The translations under genes were made by a program, and so were the position numbers. A stretch of DNA of 64,000 nucleotides, taken from contig NW_003314269.1 in assembly GCF_000143415.4 (NCBI RefSeq), positions 2,969,060 to 3,033,059 on the forward strand. Direction: 5' to 3'. The first letter of the stretch is position 1. Each line of letters opens with the position of its first letter. This DNA is from Selaginella moellendorffii. Taxonomy: Eukaryota; Streptophyta; Lycopodiopsida; Selaginellales; Selaginellaceae. Shown here in pieces: positions 19,703 to 31,000 of this stretch. Under the pieces are notes generated by a model. That model was not told the DNA's origin, searched no databases, and saw only the letters and a list, made by a program, of their open reading frames with translations.

Positions 19703-22700
19703 TTAAATTAGAAAAAGTGTATAAGATTCTAAACAAAATTTAATCATGCTCTCAAATTCTTTGTTTGCATTTCTAAACAGATCCACCTGTCTTGTTTTAT
19801 TATAGTTGATTAGCATCATCCGCACCATTTCAAAATTAACCCTTTTGATATTTTTGGGTAGATCTTTTTCATGAGTGACAAAGTAGCTTTCATTGAGTTC
19901 TTTTTTGTTTTTCTCAAGTAAACTTTGTAAATATGATAAGGCATCTTCTTCAGTTGTACCTGGATAATCTTTTATGTAATAGAAAACTCGTTGTGCTAGT
20001 TGTCCAAACTTCATCTCAATCTAAACAATGAAAGAGGGACACATTTAGTGCTTTGTATATAAATTTAAATATAGATATTACCTCATTGGATGTCATTGCA
20101 AAGCCTAGATAATATATTATTAAGTTTGAGAGGCTTGCTATCATAAATGGTGTTTAATAGCTCTTCTGTCAAAGGCTCGCCACAAAATAATATGCTGATA
20201 AGTACATGGATCCCAGTAGAGATGCTAACTTCAGCATTTTGCATGTATTCCTTAAACTTGGAATATATCCTTGAATTTTCCAGCGAGCATCAGTAATTCC
20301 AGATTTTATAAATTTTGTGTACTAGTATGAACAACAACACTATTAAGCCATAGAAAAGTGAAGTATAAATGCTTACAGTTCTTGAAAGATAATTGTGGAT
20401 GAATTTTGACGACAGATTTTGATGTATTCTGGAAGCTGTTTCAGTCATAACAAAAATGGTATTATACAATTCTTGAAAGTGGATCTTATATTCTAAAAGA
20501 AGTTCATGTGACAAACCTGAAAGACCAAAAGAGGAAGCAAAACGTTATAAAAACTTCTAAAAATAGATTCAATCACATTTTGGAGACGATCTAGCTCTTC
20601 AATGCTTGTTGCACAGTCCATAAGATCAAATAAAGTGTTCAAGCAACAAGCCTTTGAGAAGAAGACTCTCAATTGGCTAAATTCTTGCTCATGGAAAGTT
20701 CCACAAATTAAATTGTAAATATAAGGAAGCATATTGATATTTTCTTTTGATCTGATAGACAGGATACCTTCAAAGTGCGGTAAATGCCACCAGCTAAATA
20801 AAAAACACATCAAGTTCATATATTAAAATCACTCATTAGTCTAGGAAATTTGTTTTTGCTTGTCTATCAGCTCAAAAGATTGATATGATTGACATTGTTG
20901 AGCATACCGATTTGCAAGCTCTAGTAACACTTTATTTTCACTAGAGGCAAAAGAGAGGTGGTGAGGGAGAGATAAAGAAGGGTTTATATAACTTACCGAT
21001 AAATAGTTTTAGCAATCCAAGGATCATCCATGGCATAGTACTTGATATCAGTATTATTATAAATCCTCAGCAAGCAGTCATGGAATGGATTTGTTAGCTC
21101 GAATGCCACCTGTAGAAAAACCAAACACATGAGTTTCCAAGCTATCTGAATCTCATTACCTCTTCCATGAGGTTTTTCTTCGTTGCATGTGAGCGCTGTC
21201 AACATTCAGTAGATAATCGTGGGAGTACTTGAAAGTCTTTGTAAGAATGGCTTTGTTCGGGAAATCGACCTGGGAAGCCCGATGCAAGTTGAGCATTTCA
21301 GAGACCCCGTGTCACAATTCGCCAACAAAGCAGCAAAACTTGTCTCCAGGCAGCCAGAACTGGTTGAATGCATCTGTAGGGAGTTTCATACTTTAGTGAA
21401 TTACAGATTCTTCCACCACAAAACTATTTTTACCTGGAGATACATTGTATCCATGCATCCGAAGGACGGAATGCCATTGCTGTGTCGTCTATGTCATTGA
21501 CTAAGCATGTAGATCCCCATCCGATTCCTTCGTTTGTCCAAAAGCTGATACAAACACAAGTAGAAGAGCTTCGTAAGTATCATAAGTACCAAGGCATTGT
21601 ACCTGTACACATAGTCGAGGACAGCTTTGATCTCATCTCTGAAGAAGACGTCAATCCCCAGCCTCTCAATGGTGTCGATCACCCATAAACTTTCGAAAAG
21701 ATCAATGGGGTAATGACAAGGAACTGTAAAGGATTGAAGAAGACAGCCAATCTACCAGCATAGTTTTGATCTTCCATAGCATTTTGCAAGTATTGCAACG
21801 ATTTCCTGTCCTTGGTCTTCAAGTAAACACATGCTGTTGAGGAAAGCGAGCTCAAAAAGGATCCATCTTTAGACTGAAGCTTGAGGATCTTCTGCCAGTC
21901 AATCTCAAGGTCTTGAAGGCCTTCCAAAGAGTATAGCAACGTCCTGGGAACGGAATGGAGTTTATCCAAAGGAATCCTGAGCGAACACCAAACGTCTTCA
22001 ACACATATGTTAATGTAGAGGAACTCACTTGGCCAATTCGTGGCTGTGATCAAGAATCAGAGGCGAATAGATGTAATAACCAGAAGGTCAGAAAAGAAAA
22101 GTTGTAGAAGCACACCTTGCGCAATGCTGTTGTGCCCGATGTCCCAGATCTTGAGCGTGACCAGGCAAGAGAGCGTCATAGAGTTGCAAGTGACGATCAT
22201 CACCCCATGATCCATCCGGAAGTTGACTGTTGATGATCCACGTCAGGGCCTCCGGGAACTCGGGAAGAGAGGAGTCGGACTCGGACGCTATTCGAGCCAC
22301 CCAGGCAGTGTCGTAATCCGAAGGACTGATTTCCCCCTTGCCACTCGCGAGTTTCATCAGCCATCCCTTTACCTCCTCGACGAGCAACGACGTTTCTAGC
22401 TCCTCGATGCGATCGTCAGGGACGTGAAGAATGCCTTGGTATGGCTGTTGCTTCCTTTGCTGCTTCTCCTGCGAACAAGTAGGAATAAATGAGCTCCACA
22501 AACTTGGAAAGATGGTGCTTCGACTTATGGGAGCCTCAGCAGGCTTCGTGTTTCCAAAGTTCATTGGGTTGGAAGCACAGCAGGTAATCCTAATCGAGGG
22601 AGCTGCATTAATAGGCCAGTTTAGTGCGAAACTTGAAAGACAAAGGCTCAATTTACTTAAGCTTCCTTTCCGGATTTGTGCGTTGGTCTTTTGATTGCTT

Positions 22701-22774
22701 CCAAATAACTGGCCGGACTTGACACTTCCACTGATACCAGTGTGTTGAAAGCTGCAGAGCAGAAACTTTGACAT
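19703..22774 (-). pseudogene. Inactivated bifunctional diterpene synthase (paralogue of 45469-48815)
   Basis: The exon order and most sequence match the intact plus-strand copy: transit-like N-terminus from [35 protein letters not shown] at 21484-21495, C-terminal exon ending at 19703. It carries many lesions relative to that copy. There is a 14-nt deletion in the QLPDGSWGD exon at 22175/22176. About 166 nt of the next exon are missing, joined at about 22037 through an AA microhomology. A 2-nt deletion lies at 21465/21466, just after DIDD. A 3-nt deletion reduces the DDLMD codons to DLMD at 20616-20630. A stop codon at 20083-20085 truncates the NSE/DTE motif. One intron is shortened to about 32 nt. 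It cannot make a full enzyme. Confidence 0.88.
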
Positions 22775-23149
22775 CGCAGAAACTTTGCCTTCCCTGCTTG
22801 CCTGAGACACTTCACGTCAGGCCCAAAGCTCTTCCTCTCGTGTATTAAGTAGCACTGCGTTCTCCCTGTTGGCGAAGTCCTGAACTGCAACGGTGTTTCA
22901 AAGGCCTCTCCCGTGAAAACTACCGTCTGGTAATTGTCACTTTCATTTTTTCTTCCTCGACAGTGTCCAATGCTATCGACTTTGGTGCTCTTGCGTACTT
23001 CATCTGCGTCACTAGGAATCTTCCCTCAATATCAGCAATGCTATCGACTGGAGTGCACCTGCATTTTCAACTCCGGAGCTTTTGACAAAGTTGGATACGT
23101 TAATGATCTGGGAGAGGCCTGATTGGCTCGATCCATATCGCCCACCCTC
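22775..23149. other. Upstream flank of diterpene synthase pseudogene
   Basis: The first 130 bp or so beyond the start codon keep similarity to the promoter of the intact copy (ggcctttgaaaca; gtctcaggcaagcagggaaggcaaag on the minus strand), so the duplication included promoter sequence. Beyond that, caatgctatcgact occurs twice (about 22968 and 23037). No gene seen. Confidence 0.5.
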
Positions 23150-24570
23150 CAAAACGCGCGAAAGATCTTTGGCAAGCCTCCGTGAAAGCTTACTCAAATA
23201 AACAAGTTGCCAGAGATTTCCGCGATAATTACACGCTCCCGCAAAACGAAACAGAGAGCTGGAACAAGCAAAGTTTACTTTCCCGCCAGACATGGTTTCC
23301 AGAAACATTATGATGCTACTGTTGGAAAATGGATCTGGACAGGCCGGGGATTGAACCCAAGACCTCCTACACTAGGTGCTTGCCTTGGTTCTGTACATGT
23401 TCAGCTTAGTTCTAACAGCTACGTCCAAGGCGGTCGTCTCGGAGAGACAGAGTATATCTTCCAGAGCTCTCCAGAGATTGACAAGTTCTCGTGAAACACT
23501 GCAACTCTTGAGAGGAATTGAGTTTGCATCTTCCAGATGACCTTGCTGGGCATTTTATCAAACGGTGGTAGGAACTTTGATCATCCTCTTGGCCTGGAGA
23601 AGGATCAAACGCTTGGGTTACTGGCAAGCCAATGAGCATCAAGTATTTGCTCAATGGTATGCTCCTTATGTCATGGCTGGATCGTGCTGGGGTTGAGGAT
23701 AGAATCCAAAAAATGTTTGCCACAGGGACTTGATATCGTGGAATGCTTTCATTTCCGGCTATGCGAGCATTCGTAGGCCGTGTCATCAGCGTTAAAGCCA
23801 CCACCGCCTTGTGAGCCATGGCTTGGAAGAGCTCTGGAGCGGCAGCCTCTCACAAGTTTCCATTCATCGAGTAGGCCGTCACCATCGTGTTTGCGGCCCG
23901 GGATTTGCTCGCGTACTTTTCTAGCTTCCTCCTCCTCGCTGCTCTGACCAAAGCGAAAGCCGAGACACGAGAGTTTTACTGAACAAGTTCTTTCCTTGAT
24001 CCACATGACAAGCTAGCGAGAAAACAATTCCAGCTCGCCTCGGTCTTCTCCGGCATCGCATCAAACATTTCTTTTGCTTCATGAATCTTCGCTACTTGGA
24101 CGTAAGCATTCGATCAAACATCTTCTTTTGCCGCAGAGGAAGTCCCATTCCTCGCCATCAAGAAGAGCGAAGGGAGGTTTTGCTGCGGCGGATCATTGCC
24201 GCTGCCACAGGAAGGGATTGGGATCTCGACCAGGAAACAGCGTTTCTGTCGGGCACCTTGTGAAAGTACTCCTTGCTTCTTTCAGCCGCCCGTTCGCCTC
24301 GTACACTTGAATCAAGACACCACGTCAGGCCTAGGCATTTTCCCAAACATGGCTTTTACGCCATCCAGATGCCCGCTTCCGCCAAGTGCGCGAATAATGC
24401 TTTTCCAGAGAACCACATCTCTGCTCAAATATCCGGTGTGCCTTCTCGGGTTTCTTGTGGCTTTCATACGCGGCCAGCATGATGGTGTGTTAGTGTCTTG
24501 GAGAAACATAGAGTCAAAGATATACTTTACATCTTTTTGGATAATTTCAGTAGCAAGCACCACCTTTTGT
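23150..24570. pseudogene. Rearranged PPR pseudogene, copy of the 16.8-19.2 kb gene
   Basis: Plus-strand pieces match the intact PPR gene: cgcgcgaaagatcttt (23155) against 18185; cttccagagctctccagaga (23458) against 18474; ttgatatcgtggaa (23730) against 18128. From about 23775 onward homology switches to the minus strand: 23775-24000 resembles the reverse of about 17770-18070, and 24250-24560 resembles the reverse of about 17160-17450. Frames are broken by stops and indels throughout. The order implies duplication followed by an internal inversion. A 98-bp insertion sits at 23320-23417. Confidence 0.75.
23320..23417. mobile_element. 98-bp solo-LTR-like insertion (TRIM-type) with 5-bp target duplication
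   Basis: The insertion interrupts sequence that is continuous in the intact PPR paralogue (gatgctcggctacgtcc near 18430). It starts tgttggaa and ends ttctaaca, giving TG...CA termini that are near-perfect inverted repeats. It is flanked by gctac on both sides (23315-23319 and 23418-23422). These are the marks of an LTR retrotransposon reduced to one terminal repeat. On the minus strand it contains gggttcaatcccc, close to a tRNA T-arm/B-box. I know of no named element that matches. Confidence 0.6.
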
Positions 24571-25444
24571 GTTTATATAAAGATTTAAAAAACGTGTAAA
24601 AAGCCAGAGTCAAATGTAAAGGCAAATTGGCAGAAATGCCAATGCCAACGTACTGGGCAGGAATACTCTTCTTAAGTAGGTCGTTGTCATGAAACACAAG
24701 TCATTGAGTTAACTAAGCCATTTTTAAAGAGTGGTTTACTCCCCCGAGTTGCTTTTGGAGAAAGAAGGACGCGAGCGAGGAAGGCGAGCCATAGGCCTCC
24801 ACCATGTACGAGCTTTGCGCCTGCGCAGGCGGGCCGCGGCCGTGGGATGCGCCCCATCCGACGGTCGCCCGCGTTTGGGGCTTTAGGGATGGTTGTGGAT
24901 GCTTTCTTCCTCGGTTGCGCCCTGGCCGAGCAACGAGCTCACTCACCAATCAATCCATTTGCTTTGCTCTCCTCTTTCCCTTTCGATCGATGTCTCAGGT
25001 GGGCGAAATGGGATCCCTTGATCATGGCATCTATTCGATCCACCGCTAGCTCTTCTTCTTGCTCGGCCTAGCCGGATGGTTCTTAAGTTCGTGGGCTAAA
25101 ATAAAATGTAGGCTGTGTGCTTCTCCCGATTTTTTTTCTCGTTGTTTTCTCTTTTTTTTTCTTCTCTCTCGCGTGTGTTGCACTCGTATAAGTAGTTCTT
25201 TACGTTTCTTCTTTCTTCGCAGTTCTCTCCAAGAAATCAAAGAAGGAATAGATGGTTTCAGTGATTCTTGGAGCATCTCGGTAGAAAGTTGACGAGTTGG
25301 GCGAGACACTCTTTAAACCATCGGGTAAGTTCCTGTTTCTCTACTCGCGCGTGATCCCGAGCTAACTGGAGCTGGATTTGCTTCCTTAGTTCTTCCTAGA
25401 TCTGTAACAGCATCGCTCCATCTCCAAAGTTTTCTCAACCCGAG
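24571..25444. other. Intergenic and F-box gene leader
   Basis: No protein family recognised. The right part is pyrimidine-rich (about 25130-25230), and several GT-AG pairs could place an intron in the 5' leader of the F-box gene. Small open frames in this stretch lack domain features. Confidence 0.5.
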
Positions 25445-27833
25445 ATGAGACTCGAGGCCGACATCTGGAGCTTGAACAACCATCTCCTCGTCAAGATCCT
25501 GGAGAAGCTGGACGAGGTGGTGGACAGGAAATCGTGGCGTCTCACTTGCAAGCGCTTCTACGCGGCCGGGGCCGAGTCCCAGAAAACCATGCGCCTCTTC
25601 AACTCGGAGCTCCTCCCGAGAGCTCTCGCGCGCCACACCGGCATCGAGAGCCTCGACTTGTCCTCGTGCATCAAGATCACGGACGAGGATCTCGCCCTTG
25701 TCGGGGAGCTCGCTGGGACGCGCCTACGATCGCTCGGCCTGGCTCGCATGGGAGGATTCACGGTCGCCGGGATCGTTGCTCTGGCGAGGAACTGCTCCGC
25801 GCTGGTGGAGCTCGACTTGCGGTGCTGTAACAGCCTTGGAGACTTGGAGCTGGCGGCCGTGTGTCAGCTGGGAAGCTTGCGAAAGCTCGATCTCACGGGA
25901 TGTTACATGATCTCGGACGCTGGATTGGGATGCCTGGCAGCCGGTTGCAAGAAGCTCCAAGTCGTCGTGCTCAAAGGCTGTGTTGGTATTTCGGATGCCG
26001 GGCTTTGCTTCCTTGCTTCCAACTGTAAAGAGCTCACCACCATCGACGTCTCCTACACAGAGGTCTGTATCGGAAGCTCTCTCTCATTTCTTTTTTCCTG
26101 TGTTGTCATCTTTGGTTCCTTTAGCATAGACTGTGGTTGATCTAACCAGAAAATTCACTTTTTTTTCTTGTTTTCGTTTGCTGGTTTGGTTCTTGTGTCT
26201 TTCGAGTTTGGTTGATCTGATAAAAAAATCTGTTCGTTTTTTTTTGCTTACTGTTTCTGTGCTTTCATTCAGATCACGGATGACGGCGTCAGGTGTCTAT
26301 CAAACTTGCCGTCTCTGAGAGTGTTGAATCTGGCTGCGTGCTCCAACGTTGGAGACGCGGGATTGACCCGTACAAGTACATCATTGCTGGTATGTACGAC
26401 GACGATTCTAAAAGACGGTCGTTTTAGTCTGCTTTTTTTTTCTCAGGAACTGGATCTCTCTTGCTGCAGAAGCGTGACCAATGTGGGAATCTCGTTTCTC
26501 TCGAAGCGAAGCTTGCAGTTTCTAAAGCTCGGGTTTTGCTCGCCTGTAAGTTCGCTGTAGAGTCTGGTTCTTATACTCGTGAGAAAAACGATCGCAGATA
26601 ACTGGCCAGCTCTTGGAAGCAGTTGGAAAGCTCACACAGATCCAAACACTTAAGCTAGCTGGCTGCGAGATCGCCGGCGATGGGCTTCGCTTCGTGGGCT
26701 CTTGCTGTCTTCAGCTAAGCGACTTAAGTTTGAGCAAGTGTAGAGGGGTCACGGATTCTGGCATGGCTTCCATTTTCCATGGCTGCAAAAACCTCCGGAA
26801 GCTTGATCTTACTTGCTGCCTCGACCTCACGGAGATTACTGCTTACAACATCGCAAGGTCGAGCGCGGGACTTGTCAGCTTAAAGATCGAAGCTTGCCGC
26901 ATTCTAACGGAGAACAACATTCCACTGTTGATGGAGCGGTGTAGCTGCTTGGAAGAACTGGACGTGACCGATTGCAACATCGATGACGCAGGTACGAGAG
27001 TGTAGCTCAAAGCTGACAGTAAAGAGGTGGTTTTTTTTATGCAGGACTGGAATGTATTGCGAAATGTAAGTTTTTGAAGACTCTCAAGCTCGGGTTTTGC
27101 AAGGTCAGTGACAATGGCATCGAGCATGTTGGAAGGAATTGCTCCGACTTGATCGAGCTCGATTTATACAGGTGGATTTCCCGGAGTGCCAGCATAAAAG
27201 TCTCACTTTTTTGTTTATCAACGTACAGGTCGGGGAATGTTGGTGATGCGGGAGTTGCGTCCATAGCCGCTGGCTGCCGCAAGTTGAGAATTCTAAACCT
27301 CTCGTACTGTCCAAACATCACGGACGCTTCCATCGTCTCCATTTCGCAGCTCAGCCATCTCCAGCAGCTCGAGATCCGGGGTTGCAAACGAGTTGGCCTG
27401 GAGAAAAAACTCCCGGAATTCAAGAACCTTGTAGAGCTCGATCTCAAACACTGCGGGATTGGCGATCGGGGAATGACCTCCATCGTCTACTGCTTTCCAA
27501 ATCTCCAGCAGGTTCAAGCTCTTCCAAATCTTTCTTTTCAAAAGCTTAATACGGTCGTCTTTCTTCTCTTACCAGCTAAATCTATCGTATTGCCGGATCT
27601 CCAACGCTGGACTCGTGATGCTGGGAAATCTTCGCTGCTTGCAAAACGTGAAGCTCGTCCAGATCGGGGATGTTTCCATCGAAGTTCTCGCGGCAGCACT
27701 CCTTTCGTGTGTTTGCCTCAAGAAAGCAAAGCTATTCTGCAATGCCTTGCTGAACGATTCCATCAACGCTCGCTATCAGCAACTGGAAGATCGTGGCTGC
27801 CGAATTAGATGGATGATCAAACCAGAGAGATAG
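25445..27833 (+). CDS. F-box/LRR protein, FBL3/RAE1-like
   Basis: Seven exons, the first at 25445-26062 and the second from 26273, splice to about 630 residues ending RGCRIRWMIKPER. The N-terminus is an F-box (LNNHLLVKILEKLDEVVDRKSWRLTCKRFY), which docks on SKP1 in an SCF ubiquitin ligase. About 17-18 leucine-rich repeats of the cysteine-containing type follow (LxSLDLSSCxxITDxxLxxL), for example LRKLDLTGCYMISDAGLGCL. The C-terminal KKAKLF...LEDRGCRIRWM pattern resembles Arabidopsis At5g01720, reported as RAE1, which targets the STOP1 transcription factor. The substrate in this plant is unknown. The 27834-28007 spacer to the VPS13-like start is only 174 bp. Confidence 0.85.
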
Positions 27834-28007
27834 TGTCTATGATTTTTGTATGGTTGTTATTCTTCTCGTTGGTACCAGCGAGCAAACAAGAATTGTTTTT
27901 CTTCTCTGTCGTCAAAATCTATGTCCGACTCCTCCAGTCCACATGTAATGCTTACAATGCGCCACGTTTTCTAGGGCTTATGGGCTCCCGGTGAGGGTTT
28001 TGGAGTG

Positions 28008-31000
28008 ATGGGGCGATGGCGCTGGCGCGAGCGCCTCCGGCGGGCGGCGTTGAGGCCGCTCCGGCGCTGGATTGTTGGCGCGGATGACTGCGCGATCGAT
28101 ATTTCGTGGAGCTTGTCCGGTGTGGAGCTCCGTCTCGGTAAGTTTGAGCTGATTCCGGAAGCTGTCAATGCCGAGGCGCTGCTATCCTCGCCTCTCGTCC
28201 TGCGCCGGGCCTCAATTGCGTCTGCGAGGCTTGCATTCTCACTCATCGGGTCGCCGGCAATCGCCATTGTCATCGAGGGCCTCGATGCCGAATGCTCTGC
28301 ACGGTTAGTGCTATAGGTTTTTTTTTATAGAGAAATCATTGAAGTTACAGAGATGCTGAGGATTCATATTGGAAAAATACAATTGCGGATCGTGGCGCTC
28401 ACCAGCGATTGGAAAGGCTCGCGTCAATTGATCCAGAGGTATTTTTTCACCTTTCAATTCTATCGAAAGTGACTATTTTCTGCTTGGCAAACACAGGGTG
28501 CTAGCGAGCACTCGAGAGCAAAACTAAAGGAGGAAAACCGCACTGGTTTCTTCCTACTTTTGCTGATATCGTTCTTGCTCTCAGCTGTGAAAGTCGAGCT
28601 ACACGATGCGAAAATCTCTCTCAGGTCTCGTCAAGGCTACGAAACCTGTATTTCGTCTACGCAGCTGGTTGTCGGAGAAGAAATGCCGAGCGGGTTTTTC
28701 AAGGGAAGCATGTTTGGGTCATTGAGCAACATGGTGGTATACAGTCGGAAAAAGGCTACAAAAGCTTGCAGCGCGTCACGGGTAAGCGTTACTTTCAGAG
28801 ACAGCCGCCGGCAAGAGCAAGTCAGGGGTGACGAGGGAAATGCCGTGTTGATGGTGATGGTTTGGCTTTCGTTTGGTGTTTGGGAGGATTCTTTCTGTGG
28901 ACTCACAGTGAGTATCCCAGAGGCAGTAGGGGGACTGGACTCTAGCGAGCTGGATTTAGTTTTGCTGCTGCTGGCTGAGTTGGAAGGGCCGTCAGGGAGG
29001 CTTACGTCCGCGTCGAGCAGCGGTGGAATATCGTCTCCCGGTTGTAGAAACGCGAAAGAGCTTTGGGCATGGGCAGTGTCAAAGGTTTTACGCGAGTCTC
29101 CAAGACGAAGACTAAGTGCTAGCTTTGAAGCTGGTATCCTCCGTCGGCGTTACTGTTCTCTTTATGGTGATTGGCTTCAAAATGTTGGCTGGTGCAGTAA
29201 GTCTCAACGTCTGGATCGGGCAGAACATTTTAAGAAGTTATCATCATCCGTCGCTGAGCTTGAGAAGAAGCTACCAGTTGAAGCAGTGGCTCTTGCTCGT
29301 CGGATTGCACGGAGACGAGTTTTTCTGAAGGAATCCAATGCAGTGAAGCAAGACGATGTTTCGCAGGGTTTTTTGAAAAGAAAATGGGCCGGGTTTCTAA
29401 GGGCAGTAGGATATGACAGAGATGCAGTTGAGAAAAAATGGGAAGAGCAACAGACAAGTGACAGAAAAAGCCAGGATTTTTCGTTGGACTTTAGCCGTGG
29501 TTCTCTGGTATTCGTAGGTGCTGGAGACGTATCGGTTTGCCTCAGATGGAAGAAAATGTCCGTGGTCTACCGTTCAAACAAGGATCGGAGAGAAACAGTA
29601 GTTGTTCTAGGTAGCTTACGCGGAGAAATACTGAGCAAAAGCATCGAAGGCAGAGGGAAGTTTTCATACGAAACAAGTACGGAATGTAGGCTACGTTGGA
29701 ATGACAGAGCATCGAGTGGGTTTCTTTTCTTTTCAAGTTCGCCCTTCGAACATCAGCAAGCAGCTAGAACGCTACAGAAATACAATGTCGGTCTTCAAGA
29801 GAAGCACGCCTCCAGAAATTATGAGGAAACTCGGAACTGGCAAACGAAGTTGTGGAAACACTACAGCGATGACAAGAAGATACAGAGATCTTTGGATAGC
29901 TTGGTGGGGCCTTTCCTGGTGGTCTTCTATGGAACTGCGCCGGAAAACAATCGACTGCCAGACACAAGTATGATCGTTACTGTAGGAAAAGTGGACATGA
30001 GCTTCAGGTATGCCATGTTTTCCAAGCTTCTTCCGATCTTGACGGAACTCAGAAAACTCGAGCACTCTGGACAACCGTCATCTAAAGACATACACAAGGC
30101 TAGCACCTCTGCACATAGTGTTTATAGGGAACAGATGGAGTTGTGCCGAAGCTTGGTTTTTTCAGCTGTTCCCGAGACTCGAATGCAACTCACAGCCGTT
30201 GTTGAGAACGTTCGACTGACGTTGGAAGTATCGGAAAGTGAGCTGCCAATCCAAAATGTGAAATTGAAGCCGTTGGTTTTAGACGTCGGCTATTTCGAGT
30301 TCGCACTTTGGCCTGCGGTCGAGCATAACCAGTGGATAAGGCCTCTTCGCTTACAAGAACAGCCGCCTACGCGAAAAGACGACTTGGACCGTGACAGTTT
30401 TGCAAGCAACCTACTTGTGTACATAAATGGCAGTAGATTCAGCACGCAGTCGGAAAATTTTGTTGGGCCTTTGAACGTAACGGTGGAGTCTTCATTTCAA
30501 AGGTATGCTGGTTTTTCCTTTCCTCTCTGTTATTCCATCCTGCTAAGACTGTCTTCTATCCAGGGAAAACTGCACGTCGCTCTTCGAATCTCTCAAGTCC
30601 GTGGCATTGACGGCTGGCTTGGCAGCACCGTCTTTTGACGTCTGCTTGGACATCAGCAAAGCGACAACTGCTGTCCAGGTACCTATTTTAAGCCTGTTTC
30701 TCATCTAAGTGAAAGAAAGCTGTATTTTTTCTGCAGATCCTTATTTGTTACTTCGAGGCTGCTAAGAATGCTGCTTCGCACCTGTACGATTCGACTACCG
30801 AGAGTGAAAGTGACAATGATGCAATTTCTACAGATGAAACCTTTTCGCTCGATCTTAGCTTCAACCTTCAAAGCTTCAAGGTTTATTTTGGCGACTTGGA
30901 AGCTAGTCGACAATCGGGGGATACAGAAACGAGCCTGGGAATTGGAATTTTGGCCGTAAACAGCTTATGCCTTGATTTTACAGCCGGTAGCTGGTCTTCT

